DNA of 48,186 nucleotides from Actinomycetota bacterium (GTDB lineage Bacteria; Actinomycetota; Acidimicrobiia; Acidimicrobiales; CADCSY01): the NCBI GenBank assembly GCA_019347915.1, contig JAHWKL010000004.1, positions 1 through 48,186 on the forward strand, written 5' to 3'. Position 1 is the first letter of the stretch; each line of letters starts with the position of its first letter. Made by a program: the position numbers and the translations under genes. Below the pieces are notes generated by a model that was given only the letters and a program-made list of their open reading frames with translations, was not told the DNA's origin and did not search any database. This document shows positions 9,646 through 18,129 of this stretch, in pieces.

Positions 9646-11481
9646 TCAACCGGCGACGAGCTTGCGGGCGGCGTCGGCGATGTGGCCGGCGTCGATGCCG
9701 GCGGCGGCCAGCAGCTCGGCGGGCTTGCCCGACGTGGGCATGTCGCGGACGGCCAGCTTGACGATCCGGGGGTGATCGTCGACGTCGGCGAACACCTCCA
9801 GCACGGCGTCACCCAGGCCGCCCTCGGGCCAGTGGTCCTCCACCGTGATCACCCGCCCGCCGGCGGCCTTGGCCGCTGCCCGCAGGCCGGCGGCGTCGAT
9901 GGGCTTGACCGAGTAGCAGTCGACCACCCGGGCCTCGATGCCCTCTCCAGCCAGCGTCTCGGCGGCCTCGAGCGCCTCGTGCAGCGTGATGCCGGCGCCC
10001 ACGATGGCCACCTGGTCGTCGTCCGACTGGCGGACGACACGGCTGCCGCCGATCTCGAACTCCTCGTCGGGGCCGTAGAGGACCGGCGTGGCCGCCCGGG
10101 TCGTGCGCATGTAGGAGATGCCGGAGACATCGGCCATGTGGCGGACGAGCTGGGCGGTCTGGTTGGCGTCGGACGGGTAGAGGACCGTGCTCCCGAACAC
10201 GGCCCGCAAGGACGCCAGGTCCTCGAGCCCCATCTGTGAGGGCCCGTCCTCACCGATGGACACGCCGGCGTGGGAGCCGACGAGTGAGAAGCTGGCCTGG
10301 CTGACGGCCGCCATGCGCACGAAGTCGTAGGCCCGGGTGAGGAAGGCGGCGAAGGTGGAGGCGAAGGGCACCCAGCCCCGCACCTGCATGCCGATGGCCG
10401 CCGCCACCATCTGCTGCTCGGCGATGTACATCTCGAAGAAGCGCTCGGGATGAGCCTTCTTGAAGATCTCGGCGTGGGTCGAGTTCGACACCTCACCGTC
10501 GAGTGCCACCACGTCACCGCGCGCCGAGCCCAACGCCGCCAGGGCCTCGCCGTAGGCCTTGCGGGTGGCCATCTCGCTGCCGACCTCGTAGCGGGGCAGC
10601 TCGAGTGCTCCGCTCTCGAAGGTGTGCGGCGAGCCGGAGGGGGGCCCGGGGACCGAGACCCGGATGTCGCGCAGGCCGCCCAGCTCCTCGATGGCGTCCT
10701 CGGTGTCGGCCAGTGCCTTGCCGTGGGCGTCGTCCTCGTCCTCGACCGCGTCCACGCCCTTGCCCTTGAGCGTGCGGGCCACGATCACCGTGGGCCGGTC
10801 AGTCGTCGCCACCGCCTCGGCGTAGGCGGCGTCGATGGCCGCCACGTCGTGACCGTCGATCGGGATGGCGTGCCAGCCGGAGGCCCGGGCCCGGTTCACG
10901 TAACTGTCGAGGTCCCAGCCGTGCATGGTCTCGCCCCGCTGGCCGAGGCGGTTGACGTCGATGATGGCGGTGAGGTTGTCGAGGCCGGCGTGGGCGCCAT
11001 GCTCGAACGCCTCCCACATGGACCCCTCGGCCATCTCGCTGTCGCCGCACAGGACCCACACCCGGTAGGGGAGACGGTCGAGGCTCTTGGCCGCCAGGGC
11101 GATCCCCACGCCGATGGGCAGACCCTGGCCGAGGGAGCCGGTGGCCACGTCGACCCAGGGCAGGATCGGTGTCGGGTGGCCCTCGTAGCGGCTGCCGAAG
11201 CTCCGGAAGCTGAGCAGCTCCTCGTCGCTGGTCACGCCCACCGCCTTGTACACGGAGTACAGCAGCGGGGAGGCGTGGCCCTTGGAGAACACGAGGTGGT
11301 CGTTGTTGGGGTTCGTCGGCTCGTCGAAGTCGTAGTGGAGGTACTTGCTGATCAGTACGGCCAGCAGGTCGGCAGCCGACATCGACGATGTCGGGTGGCC
11401 GGAGCTCGGTCCGGCTGCTGCCCGCACCGAGTCCACCCGGAGCTGCTGAGCGAGCTCTTCCCACTGCTGCTGGTCGGTCAT
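9646..11481 (-). CDS. tkt: Transketolase, short (animal-type) form
   Basis: 611 residues in one chain. Thiamine diphosphate-dependent: [27 protein letters not shown] and TGSLGQGL are classic transketolase segments, and the cofactor motif reads GDSEMAEGS with N-x-x-R-L-G-Q further on. The usual GDG triplet is GDS here. Length and the segments DVNRLGQ and [12 protein letters not shown] resemble vertebrate transketolase (about 620 residues) more than E. coli TktA (about 660). It transfers two-carbon ketol units between sugar phosphates. A TAGGGT box about 40 bases upstream and GGGGGA 6-7 bases before the ATG indicate a normal leadered mRNA. Confidence 0.94.
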   Translation of the reverse strand: MTDQQQWEELAQQLRVDSVRAAAGPSSGHPTSSMSAADLLAVLISKYLHYDFDEPTNPNNDHLVFSKGHASPLLYSVYKAVGVTSDEELLSFRSFGSRYEGHPTPILPWVDVATGSLGQGLPIGVGIALAAKSLDRLPYRVWVLCGDSEMAEGSMWEAFEHGAHAGLDNLTAIIDVNRLGQRGETMHGWDLDSYVNRARASGWHAIPIDGHDVAAIDAAYAEAVATTDRPTVIVARTLKGKGVDAVEDEDDAHGKALADTEDAIEELGGLRDIRVSVPGPPSGSPHTFESGALELPRYEVGSEMATRKAYGEALAALGSARGDVVALDGEVSNSTHAEIFKKAHPERFFEMYIAEQQMVAAAIGMQVRGWVPFASTFAAFLTRAYDFVRMAAVSQASFSLVGSHAGVSIGEDGPSQMGLEDLASLRAVFGSTVLYPSDANQTAQLVRHMADVSGISYMRTTRAATPVLYGPDEEFEIGGSRVVRQSDDDQVAIVGAGITLHEALEAAETLAGEGIEARVVDCYSVKPIDAAGLRAAAKAAGGRVITVEDHWPEGGLGDAVLEVFADVDDHPRIVKLAVRDMPTSGKPAELLAAAGIDAGHIADAARKLVAG

Positions 11482-11520
11482 CTGGCATCCCCCGTTGCGC
11501 CGGTCGCGTCGATGGTGCTC

Positions 11521-11526
11521 ACCCTA
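11521..11526 (-). promoter_or_regulatory. Putative -10 element of tkt (leadered)
   Basis: TAGGGT on the minus strand lies 39 bases before ATG 11481, which would give a 5' leader of about 30 bases containing a GGGGGA ribosome binding site. Confidence 0.45.
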
Positions 11527-11556
11527 CCCGCCGTCCGGGGAGGGACGCCTACCTGC

Positions 11557-12702
11557 TCAGACGTCTCGGAACAGGACCACCGACGCCGTGAAGCCGTGGA
11601 GGAAGCTACGCCCTCCGACGGGGCCGATCTCGCCGGCGCACGACATCCCCGCCACCGGCCCGTCGGCGATGGCCGACGAGACGATGGCGGCGTCGTGATC
11701 GGCGACGGCGAACAGGTGCGAGCCCCGGCCGTTGCACGTGAACAGGAGGGCGGCGTCAGCGTCGCAGGTGGCCATGAGGTGCCGGAGGTCCTCGTCGGCG
11801 GTGTGGGCGTCACGGACCTGGAACTGGACGGTGTCGCCCACGTCGATCTCGTCGCCCACGGCCACCGCCTTGACCTCCCGGTCGGCCCCGAGCACGTTGC
11901 GGATGAGGAAGTCGCCCCGGCCGTAGTCCACCTTTCGCTCGTCGATCACCCGCCCCACGTGGAGGCCCTGCTGGGCCAGCTGGAGATCGTCGGGGCCGAG
12001 GGACTGAACCAGCTCCTGCACCCGGTCGAGGGCGGGGCGCCCGGCCAGCTCGTAGATCACCTGCCGCTCGCCGCGGGTGACGATCATGGGGTCCCCCACG
12101 GGACGGCAGCCCTGGGACACCACGGTGGAGACCTCGACGCCACCGAGGATCACGCCCACCGCCCCGTCGCTGAGCACCTCGTCGCCCAGCACGAGGCGGT
12201 TGCCCCCGGGCCCCCGGGCGGCAGAGGCCAGCCCGCCGACCACGGGCAGGTCGACGCCGACCTGGTCGCGCAGCCCGGACAGGAAGGAGTCGACCGGGAA
12301 GGTGAAGGGGTCGGCGAGCACGAGCAGAGCCCGGCCGTCGGCCGGGAGCCCGTCGGCGGTGGGGAACCCCCTCACCGCCACCTGGTCGCCCACCTGCTCG
12401 GCGGTCAGGCGGAGCGGCGCCACGCTGCTCATGGTGCCTGCCCACAGCGAGATGGCCGGCTGGTCCTCGACCTCACGGGCGCCGCCGACCACCGACGCCG
12501 CGGTACAGCCGACGAGCACCTCGGGGAGCAGGATCGACCGGACGGCGGCGGCGATGTCCTCCATGGCCCCGGTGTGGGCGGCGCTGACGAAGAGCACGGC
12601 CAGCTCGGGCGCCTTCCCCACCTTGTCGAGCACCTGGCCCGTGACCTCGCCCACGGCGTGGGTGGCGAGGGGGTGTTGCGACAGCGCGGCGGCGAAGGGC
12701 AC
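11557..12702 (-). CDS. FIST-domain signal transduction protein
   Basis: 381 residues from GTG 12702. The protein has the FIST N domain (residues about 30-220, with [13 protein letters not shown] as the hallmark) and the FIST C domain (about 230-370, with [14 protein letters not shown] and [10 protein letters not shown]). FIST domains are thought to be ligand-sensing modules, perhaps for amino acids, and usually occur alone or with kinases and GGDEF domains; here it stands alone. The start codon is preceded by TAGCGT at 6 bases, and the TAG of that box is also the stop codon of the DUF983 gene. Confidence 0.9.
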   Translation of the reverse strand: MPFAAALSQHPLATHAVGEVTGQVLDKVGKAPELAVLFVSAAHTGAMEDIAAAVRSILLPEVLVGCTAASVVGGAREVEDQPAISLWAGTMSSVAPLRLTAEQVGDQVAVRGFPTADGLPADGRALLVLADPFTFPVDSFLSGLRDQVGVDLPVVGGLASAARGPGGNRLVLGDEVLSDGAVGVILGGVEVSTVVSQGCRPVGDPMIVTRGERQVIYELAGRPALDRVQELVQSLGPDDLQLAQQGLHVGRVIDERKVDYGRGDFLIRNVLGADREVKAVAVGDEIDVGDTVQFQVRDAHTADEDLRHLMATCDADAALLFTCNGRGSHLFAVADHDAAIVSSAIADGPVAGMSCAGEIGPVGGRSFLHGFTASVVLFRDV

Positions 12703-12708
12703 GCTTCG

Positions 12709-12714
12709 ACGCTA
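12709..12714 (-). promoter_or_regulatory. Putative -10 element of FIST gene, sharing bases with the DUF983 stop
   Basis: TAGCGT on the minus strand, 6 bases before GTG 12702. Its first three bases (12714-12712) are the TAG stop codon of the preceding gene, so promoter and stop coincide. Confidence 0.5.
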
Positions 12715-13122
12715 TCGCCGCGGCGTGAGCGCGTCTCCGCGTTCGAAGCGCACGGCGGCGGCCTCGGCCTGCTCTGCCGGCTCGAGCGGCTGCATGACCA
12801 GGTGCAGGGCCAGCCACAGCGTCCTCGACATCGGGTAGCAGGCGAGGGGGGTGGCGACGGCGACGGCCAGGGCGCCGGCGAGGATGACTCCGACGGGGGC
12901 GTCGGGCAGCGTGAGGGCGAAGGCGACGGAGATGAAGGTCACCAGAGCGGACTGGGTGAGGGTGACGTTGACGAAGTAGACGCCGAGGAAGAAACCCTCC
13001 TCCCGCTCGAAGCGCATCCCGCACCCGGGGCAGTGGTCGACCATGCGCCACCACCTCGTGAACAGCCCGCCGGCCCCGCAATGTGGGCAACGTCTCCGCA
13101 CGCCACGCCAGAGCGCCGTCAC
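12712..13122 (-). CDS. DUF983 membrane protein with zinc ribbon
   Basis: 136 residues from GTG 13122; the track start at 13743 is antisense to the TetR gene. The N-terminus has two CxxC pairs (CPHC at residues 12-15 and CPGC at 31-34), a probable zinc ribbon, followed by the [10 protein letters not shown] segment typical of DUF983. Two hydrophobic segments (about 46-68 and 72-94) form a membrane hairpin. The function of DUF983 is unknown. It is divergent from the TetR gene with only 45 bases between the starts, so control by that regulator is plausible. Confidence 0.85.
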   Translation of the reverse strand: MTALWRGVRRRCPHCGAGGLFTRWWRMVDHCPGCGMRFEREEGFFLGVYFVNVTLTQSALVTFISVAFALTLPDAPVGVILAGALAVAVATPLACYPMSRTLWLALHLVMQPLEPAEQAEAAAVRFERGDALTPRR

Positions 13123-13153
13123 CCATCCCGCCGGCTCGATGTGGTCCCTGGCA

Positions 13154-13159
13154 TAGCCT
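13154..13159 (+). promoter_or_regulatory. Putative -10 element of tetR-like gene (leaderless)
   Basis: TAGCCT, 8 bases before ATG 13168, within the 45-bp divergent gap. The stretch GGCATAGCC is nearly symmetric, so an operator could overlap both promoters. Confidence 0.5.
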
Positions 13160-13167
13160 GCACGGCG

Positions 13168-13779
13168 ATGGCCACGGCTGAGACGGCTCCGACCACCCGT
13201 GACGCCATCCTCACGGCGGCCACTCGGGCCTTCGCCGACCACGGGTACGACGGTACCGCTCTCACCGAGATCGCGGTTGCCGTGGGCATCCGCCGGCCCA
13301 GCTTGCTGCACCACTTCGCTTCCAAGGAGGTGCTGTACCGGGAGGTCTTCACCCGGCTGCTGACCGACTGGGCGGTACGGGTGGAGGAGGCGGTGGACAG
13401 CCCCCGCGAGGGGTGGAAGCTCGTCGACCACGTCATCGAGGCAGGTTTCACGTTCTTTCGGGAGAACCCCGACTTCGTCCGGCTCGTGCGCCGGGAGGCG
13501 ATCGAGGGGGGCAGGCACCTCGGCATCGACCTCGGTGCCGCCCTGCGCCCTCACCTCCAGCGGGCGGTGCGGTTCTTCGAGCAGGAGATGGACGCTGGGC
13601 GGTTCCGGCGCCACGACCCCGAGCAGCTGCTGCTCACCGGCTATGGCGCGCTGCTCAGCTACTTCTCGGACGTGCCCTTCCTCGAAGGCCTGCTGGACGA
13701 GGACCCGCTGGGGGAGGCGGCCCTGGCCCGCCGCCTCCAGCACGTACGCAGCTTCTTCAGGGCCGCGCTGGAGCCCTGA
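13168..13779 (+). CDS. TetR/AcrR-family transcriptional regulator
   Basis: 203 residues from ATG 13168; the much longer track ORF beginning at 10450 is antisense to tkt and FIST. The N-terminal helix-turn-helix is clear: [21 protein letters not shown] then [23 protein letters not shown] (residues about 12-55), with the usual S-L-L-H-H-F in the recognition helix. The C-terminal ligand-binding domain is unspecific. It may control the divergent DUF983 gene or itself. Its last 23 bases overlap the end of the converging methyltransferase gene. Confidence 0.92.
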   Translation: MATAETAPTTRDAILTAATRAFADHGYDGTALTEIAVAVGIRRPSLLHHFASKEVLYREVFTRLLTDWAVRVEEAVDSPREGWKLVDHVIEAGFTFFRENPDFVRLVRREAIEGGRHLGIDLGAALRPHLQRAVRFFEQEMDAGRFRRHDPEQLLLTGYGALLSYFSDVPFLEGLLDEDPLGEAALARRLQHVRSFFRAALEP

Positions 13780-14317
13780 CGGCGCCGCCGTCCAGCTCGA
13801 CGCCCTCTCGCTGGAGGAGGGCCCGCTTGCACTCGGCGCCGAGGGCGTAGTCGCCCACCCGTCCGTCGCTGCGGACCACCCGGTGGCACGGGATCACCAC
13901 GGGAAGGGGGTTGCGGGCGAGGGCCGAGCCCGCCGCCCGCACGGCGCCGGGCCGCCCCACCTGCTCGGCCACCCAGGCGTAGGGCCTCACCTGCCCGAAG
14001 GGGATCTCGGCGGTCACCATCAGCACCGCTCGCCCGAACGCCGACAGCCCGCCGAGATCGACGGCGAGCCCGCGTGGCGATCCGTTGTGGAGCGCGGCCA
14101 TCAGCCCTGGCGGGGGACCCGCAGCCGGCCGTGCCCGGCGCCCGAGCCGGAGCTCGTACTGCCGTTCGAAGTCCGCCCGGGCAAGATCGGTGGTGCCGGC
14201 GGGCGCCACGCGGGTCAACCCCCGGTCGCCGAAGGCCACGAAGAGCGGCCCGACAGGGCCCTCCACCACGACGTACTCGTCGGTCTCGACTCCCAGTGCC
14301 TCGATCGCCACCACCAC
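13757..14317 (-). CDS. Methylated-DNA--protein-cysteine methyltransferase (Ogt type)
   Basis: 186 residues from GTG 14317. The active-site signature [13 protein letters not shown] places the alkyl-accepting Cys at residue 144. The winged-helix DNA-binding part ([17 protein letters not shown]) precedes it. The suicide enzyme transfers methyl from O6-methylguanine to its cysteine. GGGAGGAA lies just before three consecutive GTG codons; 14317 is the first and best spaced. The N-terminal RNase H-like domain is present (residues about 5-95). Its 3' end overlaps the tail of the TetR gene by 23 bases. Confidence 0.93.
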   Translation of the reverse strand: MVVAIEALGVETDEYVVVEGPVGPLFVAFGDRGLTRVAPAGTTDLARADFERQYELRLGRRARPAAGPPPGLMAALHNGSPRGLAVDLGGLSAFGRAVLMVTAEIPFGQVRPYAWVAEQVGRPGAVRAAGSALARNPLPVVIPCHRVVRSDGRVGDYALGAECKRALLQREGVELDGGAVRAPARP

Positions 14318-14427
14318 GGGTTCCTCCCTGCTCCGAGCGGGCCGGTGCGCCGCCTCCCACCCCGTTGTAGCCCACGGCGCCGATTCGTGCCGGAGCGGCC
14401 TGCCAACGGCACGTCGATGCCGGCCCG

Positions 14428-14433
14428 TATCCT
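14428..14433 (+). promoter_or_regulatory. Putative -10 element of dacB-like gene (leaderless)
   Basis: TATCCT, 8 bases before GTG 14442, in the 124-bp divergent region shared with the methyltransferase gene. Confidence 0.5.
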
Positions 14434-14441
14434 CGCCGGCC

Positions 14442-15851
14442 GTGCGCCGTCTCCTGGTTCCGGCGATCCTGGCCGTCGTCGCCGTGTCCTCCACCCTGGC
14501 GGGGCTGCGCGCCGGCCCGCCGGCGACCAGTGACGGCGACGACGAGATCGAACTGGCCACCGCCGTCGAGGCGCCCCTGTTGAGCCCCCGCCGGGCACCG
14601 GCCTTGCTCGTGGAGCCCATCGGCAGGGCCCGCCTGGTCCAGGCGCTGCACGGGATCTCGGTGGCCGGCCCCGACGCCGCCTGCCTGCTGGTCACGCAGG
14701 CCGACCAGCCGCTCTACGAGCACCAGCCCGACCTCGCGCTGGCGCCGGCATCCGGCCTCAAGCTGCTCACCGGCGCGGCCGTGCTCGCCCACCTCGACCC
14801 CGGCGAACGGCTGCGGACGACCGTCCGGGCGGCGGCACCGCCGGCTGGAGGAGTGGTGGAGGGCGACCTGTGGTTGGTCGGGGGAGGGGACCCGGTGCTC
14901 GGCACGGCGGCGTGGGCGGCCCACTTCACCCGCCAGCCGGCGCTGGTCACCTCCCTGGAGGCGCTGGCCGACCGGGTGGTCGAGGCCGGGGTGGCCGAGG
15001 TGCGGGGCCGGGTGGTGGGCGACGAGAGCCGGTACGACTCGGTGCGGGCCGTGCCGTCGTGGCCGGCCCGCTACCTCGAGGCCAAGGAGGTGGGGCCGCT
15101 CTCGGCACTCTCGGTCAACGACGGCTTCGCGGTGTGGGAAGGCCGGAAGGAGACCTTCGCCGACCCCCCTGCCGGCGCCGCCGGCGTGCTCACCGACCTG
15201 CTCCGCCAGCGGGGTGTGACCGTGGCCGGCGAGGCGGCGTCGGGGACAGCTCCCGCTGGCGCTGCCGCCGTCGCCGGCGTCGACTCGCCCCCCATGGCCG
15301 AGCTGGTGGGCCAGTTGCTGCGGGAGAGCGACAACGGCACCGCTGAGCTGCTGGTCAAGGAGTTGGGACTGCGGGTGGCGGGGGAGGGCTCCACTGCCGC
15401 CGGTACCCGCGTCATGGCCGAGACCCTGGCGGCGATCGGGTTCCCCACGGCGGGCCTGGTGGTGATCGACGGCTCAGGCCTCGACCCCGGCAACCGGGTC
15501 ACGTGTCGCCTGCTGCACGCCGTCCTCCACGCCAGTAAGGAAGGCGAGCCCCTCCGCCAGGGACTGCCGGTGGCCGGGACCAGCGGCACCCTGTCCCGGC
15601 GACTCGTCGACGACGCCCTGAGCGGGCAGGTGCGAGCCAAGACCGGTTCCATCCGGGGGGTGGCGTCGCTGTCGGGCTTCGCCGTCACCCGGGGCGGTTT
15701 CGACTTGACCTTCTCGTTCATCCTCAACGGGATCAACCGCTTCGACGACGCCGTCCCGCTGCAGGAGCAGCTCGGACGCGCCCTGGTGCGCCATCCGGAC
15801 CTTCCTCAGCTGGAGGAGATCGGGCCCAGCCGCTACCCCGAGGCCGCCTGA
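14442..15851 (+). CDS. dacB: D-alanyl-D-alanine carboxypeptidase, PBP4/DacB family (S13)
   Basis: 469 residues. An N-terminal hydrophobic segment (about 4-22) is a signal peptide or anchor, placing the enzyme outside the membrane. Catalytic motifs are SGLK (Ser104-Lys107), SDN in RESDNGTAELL, and KTG in RAKTGSIRG, in the order and spacing of S13 peptidases with the inserted domain between the first two. It trims or hydrolyses D-Ala-D-Ala bonds in peptidoglycan. The track start at 14085 is antisense to the methyltransferase; GTG 14442 after a TATCCT box is preferred. Confidence 0.92.
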   Translation: MRRLLVPAILAVVAVSSTLAGLRAGPPATSDGDDEIELATAVEAPLLSPRRAPALLVEPIGRARLVQALHGISVAGPDAACLLVTQADQPLYEHQPDLALAPASGLKLLTGAAVLAHLDPGERLRTTVRAAAPPAGGVVEGDLWLVGGGDPVLGTAAWAAHFTRQPALVTSLEALADRVVEAGVAEVRGRVVGDESRYDSVRAVPSWPARYLEAKEVGPLSALSVNDGFAVWEGRKETFADPPAGAAGVLTDLLRQRGVTVAGEAASGTAPAGAAAVAGVDSPPMAELVGQLLRESDNGTAELLVKELGLRVAGEGSTAAGTRVMAETLAAIGFPTAGLVVIDGSGLDPGNRVTCRLLHAVLHASKEGEPLRQGLPVAGTSGTLSRRLVDDALSGQVRAKTGSIRGVASLSGFAVTRGGFDLTFSFILNGINRFDDAVPLQEQLGRALVRHPDLPQLEEIGPSRYPEAA

Positions 15852-15891
15852 GGGCGGGTTCCCATGGGGAGGATGGTCGCGGCGCCGGACG

Positions 15892-15897
15892 TAACGT
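15892..15897 (+). promoter_or_regulatory. Putative -10 element of Lon-domain gene (leaderless)
   Basis: TAACGT, 7 bases before GTG 15905. Confidence 0.5.
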
Positions 15898-15904
15898 CAC
15901 CGGC

Positions 15905-16525
15905 GTGGCCGATGACCTCCCCATGTTCCCGCTGGGGACGGTGCTCCTGCCCGGGGCCCACCTGCCCCTGCAGGTCTTCGAGCCCCGGTACCGGCGCCTG
16001 GTCGAGGCCTGCCTGGACGGCACGCCCGAGTTCGGTGTCGTGCTCATCGAGCGGGGGAGCGAGGTGGGCGGGGGCGATCGCCGTTTCGACGTGGGCTGCG
16101 TGGCCCGCATCCTCTCCGCCGTCCGCCTGGATGAGGAGCGCTGGTTGCTGAACACGGTGGGCACCCGGCGCGTCCGGGTGGTCCGGTGGCTCCCGGAGGC
16201 TCCCTACCCCCGCGCCGAGGTGGAGCCTTGGGACGACCCCAGGCCCGGTCCGGGTGCTGACGAGCGGCGGGCTGCGACGCTCACCGCGCTGCGGCGGGTA
16301 CTGGCCCTGGCCGCGGAGATGGGCGACCCCGTGGCCGACGCCACCACGCCGGTCGGAGAAGAACCCGTGCGTGCGAGCTACCAGATGGCCGCCCTGGCGC
16401 CCCTCGGCGAGCTGGACCGGCTGCGCCTGCTGGCCGCCCCGAGCCCCGATGACCGCCTCGACCGGTTGGCCTGCCTGCTGGAGGAGGAGGCGTCGGTGCT
16501 TGCCAGCCGGCTGGAGGGGGGATAG
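15905..16525 (+). CDS. LON substrate-binding-domain protein
   Basis: 206 residues matching the N-terminal domain of Lon protease without ATPase or protease parts. The opening MFPLGTVLLPGAHLPLQVFE and RYRRLVEACL are typical of the stand-alone Lon-N proteins (PF02190-like) widespread in bacteria. The family is usually linked to substrate or cofactor recognition, but its job is unknown. It is the likely first gene of the run that continues through three small proteins to trmI and the MarP-like protease, and so may belong to the protein quality-control theme of this region. Confidence 0.9.
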   Translation: MADDLPMFPLGTVLLPGAHLPLQVFEPRYRRLVEACLDGTPEFGVVLIERGSEVGGGDRRFDVGCVARILSAVRLDEERWLLNTVGTRRVRVVRWLPEAPYPRAEVEPWDDPRPGPGADERRAATLTALRRVLALAAEMGDPVADATTPVGEEPVRASYQMAALAPLGELDRLRLLAAPSPDDRLDRLACLLEEEASVLASRLEGG

Positions 16526-16557
16526 GAAGGACCCCTCCGAGCATGCGAGGACCGTGA

Positions 16558-16884
16558 GTGGCCGAACGACGCCCGAAGGACAAATCGATTCCCAACCTGG
16601 CCACCGACCTGTGGGACCTCGTACGGGCCTACGCCAAGCAGCAGACCATCGAGCCGGCCAAGGGCCTCGGCCGGTTCGTCGGCTGGGGAGTGGCGGGGTC
16701 GCTCCTGCTGGGCGTGGGCACGGTCCTGCTCGTGCTGGCCGTGCTGCGCGCCCTCCAGGACCAGACCGGGACCACCTTCGACGGCAACTGGTCGTGGGCC
16801 CCGTACCTTCTCACCCTGGTGATCTGTGTCGGCGTCATCGGGGCCGCCCTGTCCGCCGTACGAAAGAAGGGGTCCCGCCCGTGA
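16558..16884 (+). CDS. Small two-helix membrane protein (holin-like superfamily)
   Basis: 108 residues from GTG 16558, with GAGGA 8-9 bases upstream. Two membrane segments (about 44-66 and 79-98) flank a loop rich in polar residues (QDQTGTTFDGNW). This topology and the basic ends resemble the actinobacterial phage-holin-superfamily membrane proteins, but no phage genes are nearby. Its stop overlaps the start of the next gene as GTGA, indicating a coupled set. Function unknown. Confidence 0.8.
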   Translation: MAERRPKDKSIPNLATDLWDLVRAYAKQQTIEPAKGLGRFVGWGVAGSLLLGVGTVLLVLAVLRALQDQTGTTFDGNWSWAPYLLTLVICVGVIGAALSAVRKKGSRP

Positions 16885-17108
16885 CCACGAGCTCCCGCGC
16901 CGGCCAGGGTGCCACCGTGTCCCGTGACGACATCGAGCAGAAGCTCCGTGAGATCCGGGGCGAGGCCGGCGAGGTGGTGGAGTCCAACCGCGACTACGCC
17001 GTGCTGGCCGCCGTGGCCACGGCCGTGGTGCTCGTGGCGGCGGCGTACTTCTTCGGCCGGCGCAAGGGCAGGAAGCGCACCACGGTGGTCGAGGTCCGCA
17101 GGGTCTGA
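16881..17108 (+). CDS. Small single-pass membrane protein
   Basis: 75 residues, not listed as such in the track, where it is the tail of a shadow ORF. GTG 16881 overlaps the previous stop (GTGA); GTG 16917 is an in-frame alternative giving 63 residues. The N-terminal half is charged and helical (SRDDIEQKLREIRGEAGEV), followed by one hydrophobic segment (about 44-60) and a basic tail (GRRKGRKR). Overlap of its TGA with the next ATG (TGATG) supports translation. Function unknown. Confidence 0.72.
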   Translation: MTTSSRAGQGATVSRDDIEQKLREIRGEAGEVVESNRDYAVLAAVATAVVLVAAAYFFGRRKGRKRTTVVEVRRV

Positions 17109-17320
17109 TGCTGCGGTACCTGTACCGAGCGGGGCAGATGAAGGGCCTCCTCGGTGGCTCCAGGCCCTGGACCCTCATCTGGGCGCTCCTCTTCGGGGCC
17201 CGCATGCTCAAGAAGGCGACCGGACGTGAGTCCGAGGTCGTTCACTCCACGGTGCTCGAACCTGGCGACGGGCTCGTCATCCGCCACGAGCGCCGACCCG
17301 AGCGGCAGCGAAGGCGGTGA
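17108..17320 (+). CDS. Small hypothetical protein
   Basis: 70 residues, basic, with a weak hydrophobic stretch (SRPWTLIWALLFGARML) and an Arg-rich end. ATG overlaps the upstream TGA (TGATG), and its own TGA overlaps the trmI GTG (GTGA). The coupling on both sides is the main evidence that it is translated. Together with the two preceding genes it forms a trio of tiny, probably membrane-associated proteins ahead of trmI. Confidence 0.7.
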   Translation: MLRYLYRAGQMKGLLGGSRPWTLIWALLFGARMLKKATGRESEVVHSTVLEPGDGLVIRHERRPERQRRR

Positions 17321-18129
17321 CTCGCCCCTTCCGGCCGGGCGAGCGGGTGATCCTGGCCGACAGCAAGGGGCGGCGGTACCTCCTGGCGTTGTCCGAGGCT
17401 GGGAGCTTCCACAGCCACACCGGCATCGTCCAGCACGAGGCGGTGCTGGGCTGCGAGGAGGGGGTCACGGTGCGGTCGACCACCGGCGCCCGCTACACCG
17501 CCATGCGCCCCACCCTGGCCGACTTCGTGGTGCAGATGCCCCGCGGCGCCCAGGTCATCTATCCCAAGGACCTGGGTGCCATCCTCATGCTTGCCGACAT
17601 CCACCCCGGCGTGCGGGTCCTGGAGGCGGGAGTGGGCTCGGGCGCCCTGTCCTTGGCCCTGGTGCGGGGCGGCGCCGAGGTCGTCGGCTACGAGGTCCGG
17701 ACCGACTTCGCCGAGCGGGCCCGGGCCAACGTGGCCGCCTTCCTCGGTGAGGAGGTGGTCGCCTCCCGGTACCGGGTGGAGGCCGCCGACGTCTACGCCG
17801 GTATCGCCGAACGGGGACTCGACAGCATCGTGCTCGACCTGCCCGAGCCGTGGCAGGTGGTCAAGCACGCCGAGTCGGCCCTGCGCCCGGGCGGCATCTT
17901 CGTGGCCTACACCCCATCGGTCCTCCAGGTGGCGCAGCTGCGGGAGGTCCTGGCCACCAGCAACTTCGAGCTGGCCGAGACGGTGGAGGTCCTGGCCCGG
18001 ACGTGGCACGTCGAGGGTCAGGCGGTGCGGCCGGACCACCGCATGGTGGCCCACACCGGCTTCCTCACCTCCGCCCGCCTGCTCGGCCCGGTGCCCGGTG
18101 GCCTCAAGCCGGCCAGGAGCCCTCGGTGA
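17317..18129 (+). CDS. trmI: tRNA (adenine-58-N1)-methyltransferase TrmI
   Basis: 270 residues. An N-terminal beta domain (FRPGERVILADSKGRRYLL) precedes the Rossmann methyltransferase domain with the S-adenosylmethionine motif VLEAGVGSGALSLAL and the acidic VVGYEVRTDFAERA. The motif IV region reads IVLDLPEPW. This is the bacterial/archaeal TrmI type that forms m1A58 in the tRNA T loop and acts as a tetramer. In mycobacteria the orthologue is also found close to mpa, so the neighbourhood is conserved. Start and end overlap neighbours by GTGA. Confidence 0.94.
   Translation: MTRPFRPGERVILADSKGRRYLLALSEAGSFHSHTGIVQHEAVLGCEEGVTVRSTTGARYTAMRPTLADFVVQMPRGAQVIYPKDLGAILMLADIHPGVRVLEAGVGSGALSLALVRGGAEVVGYEVRTDFAERARANVAAFLGEEVVASRYRVEAADVYAGIAERGLDSIVLDLPEPWQVVKHAESALRPGGIFVAYTPSVLQVAQLREVLATSNFELAETVEVLARTWHVEGQAVRPDHRMVAHTGFLTSARLLGPVPGGLKPARSPR

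Noticed and set aside
10450-13779. 1109-aa plus-strand ORF
   Set aside because: Only its last 203 codons, the TetR protein from ATG 13168, are real; the rest is antisense to tkt, FIST and DUF983.
16558-16884. Prophage signal from the holin-like protein
   Set aside because: No other phage gene nearby, and the gene is coupled to chromosomal housekeeping genes.
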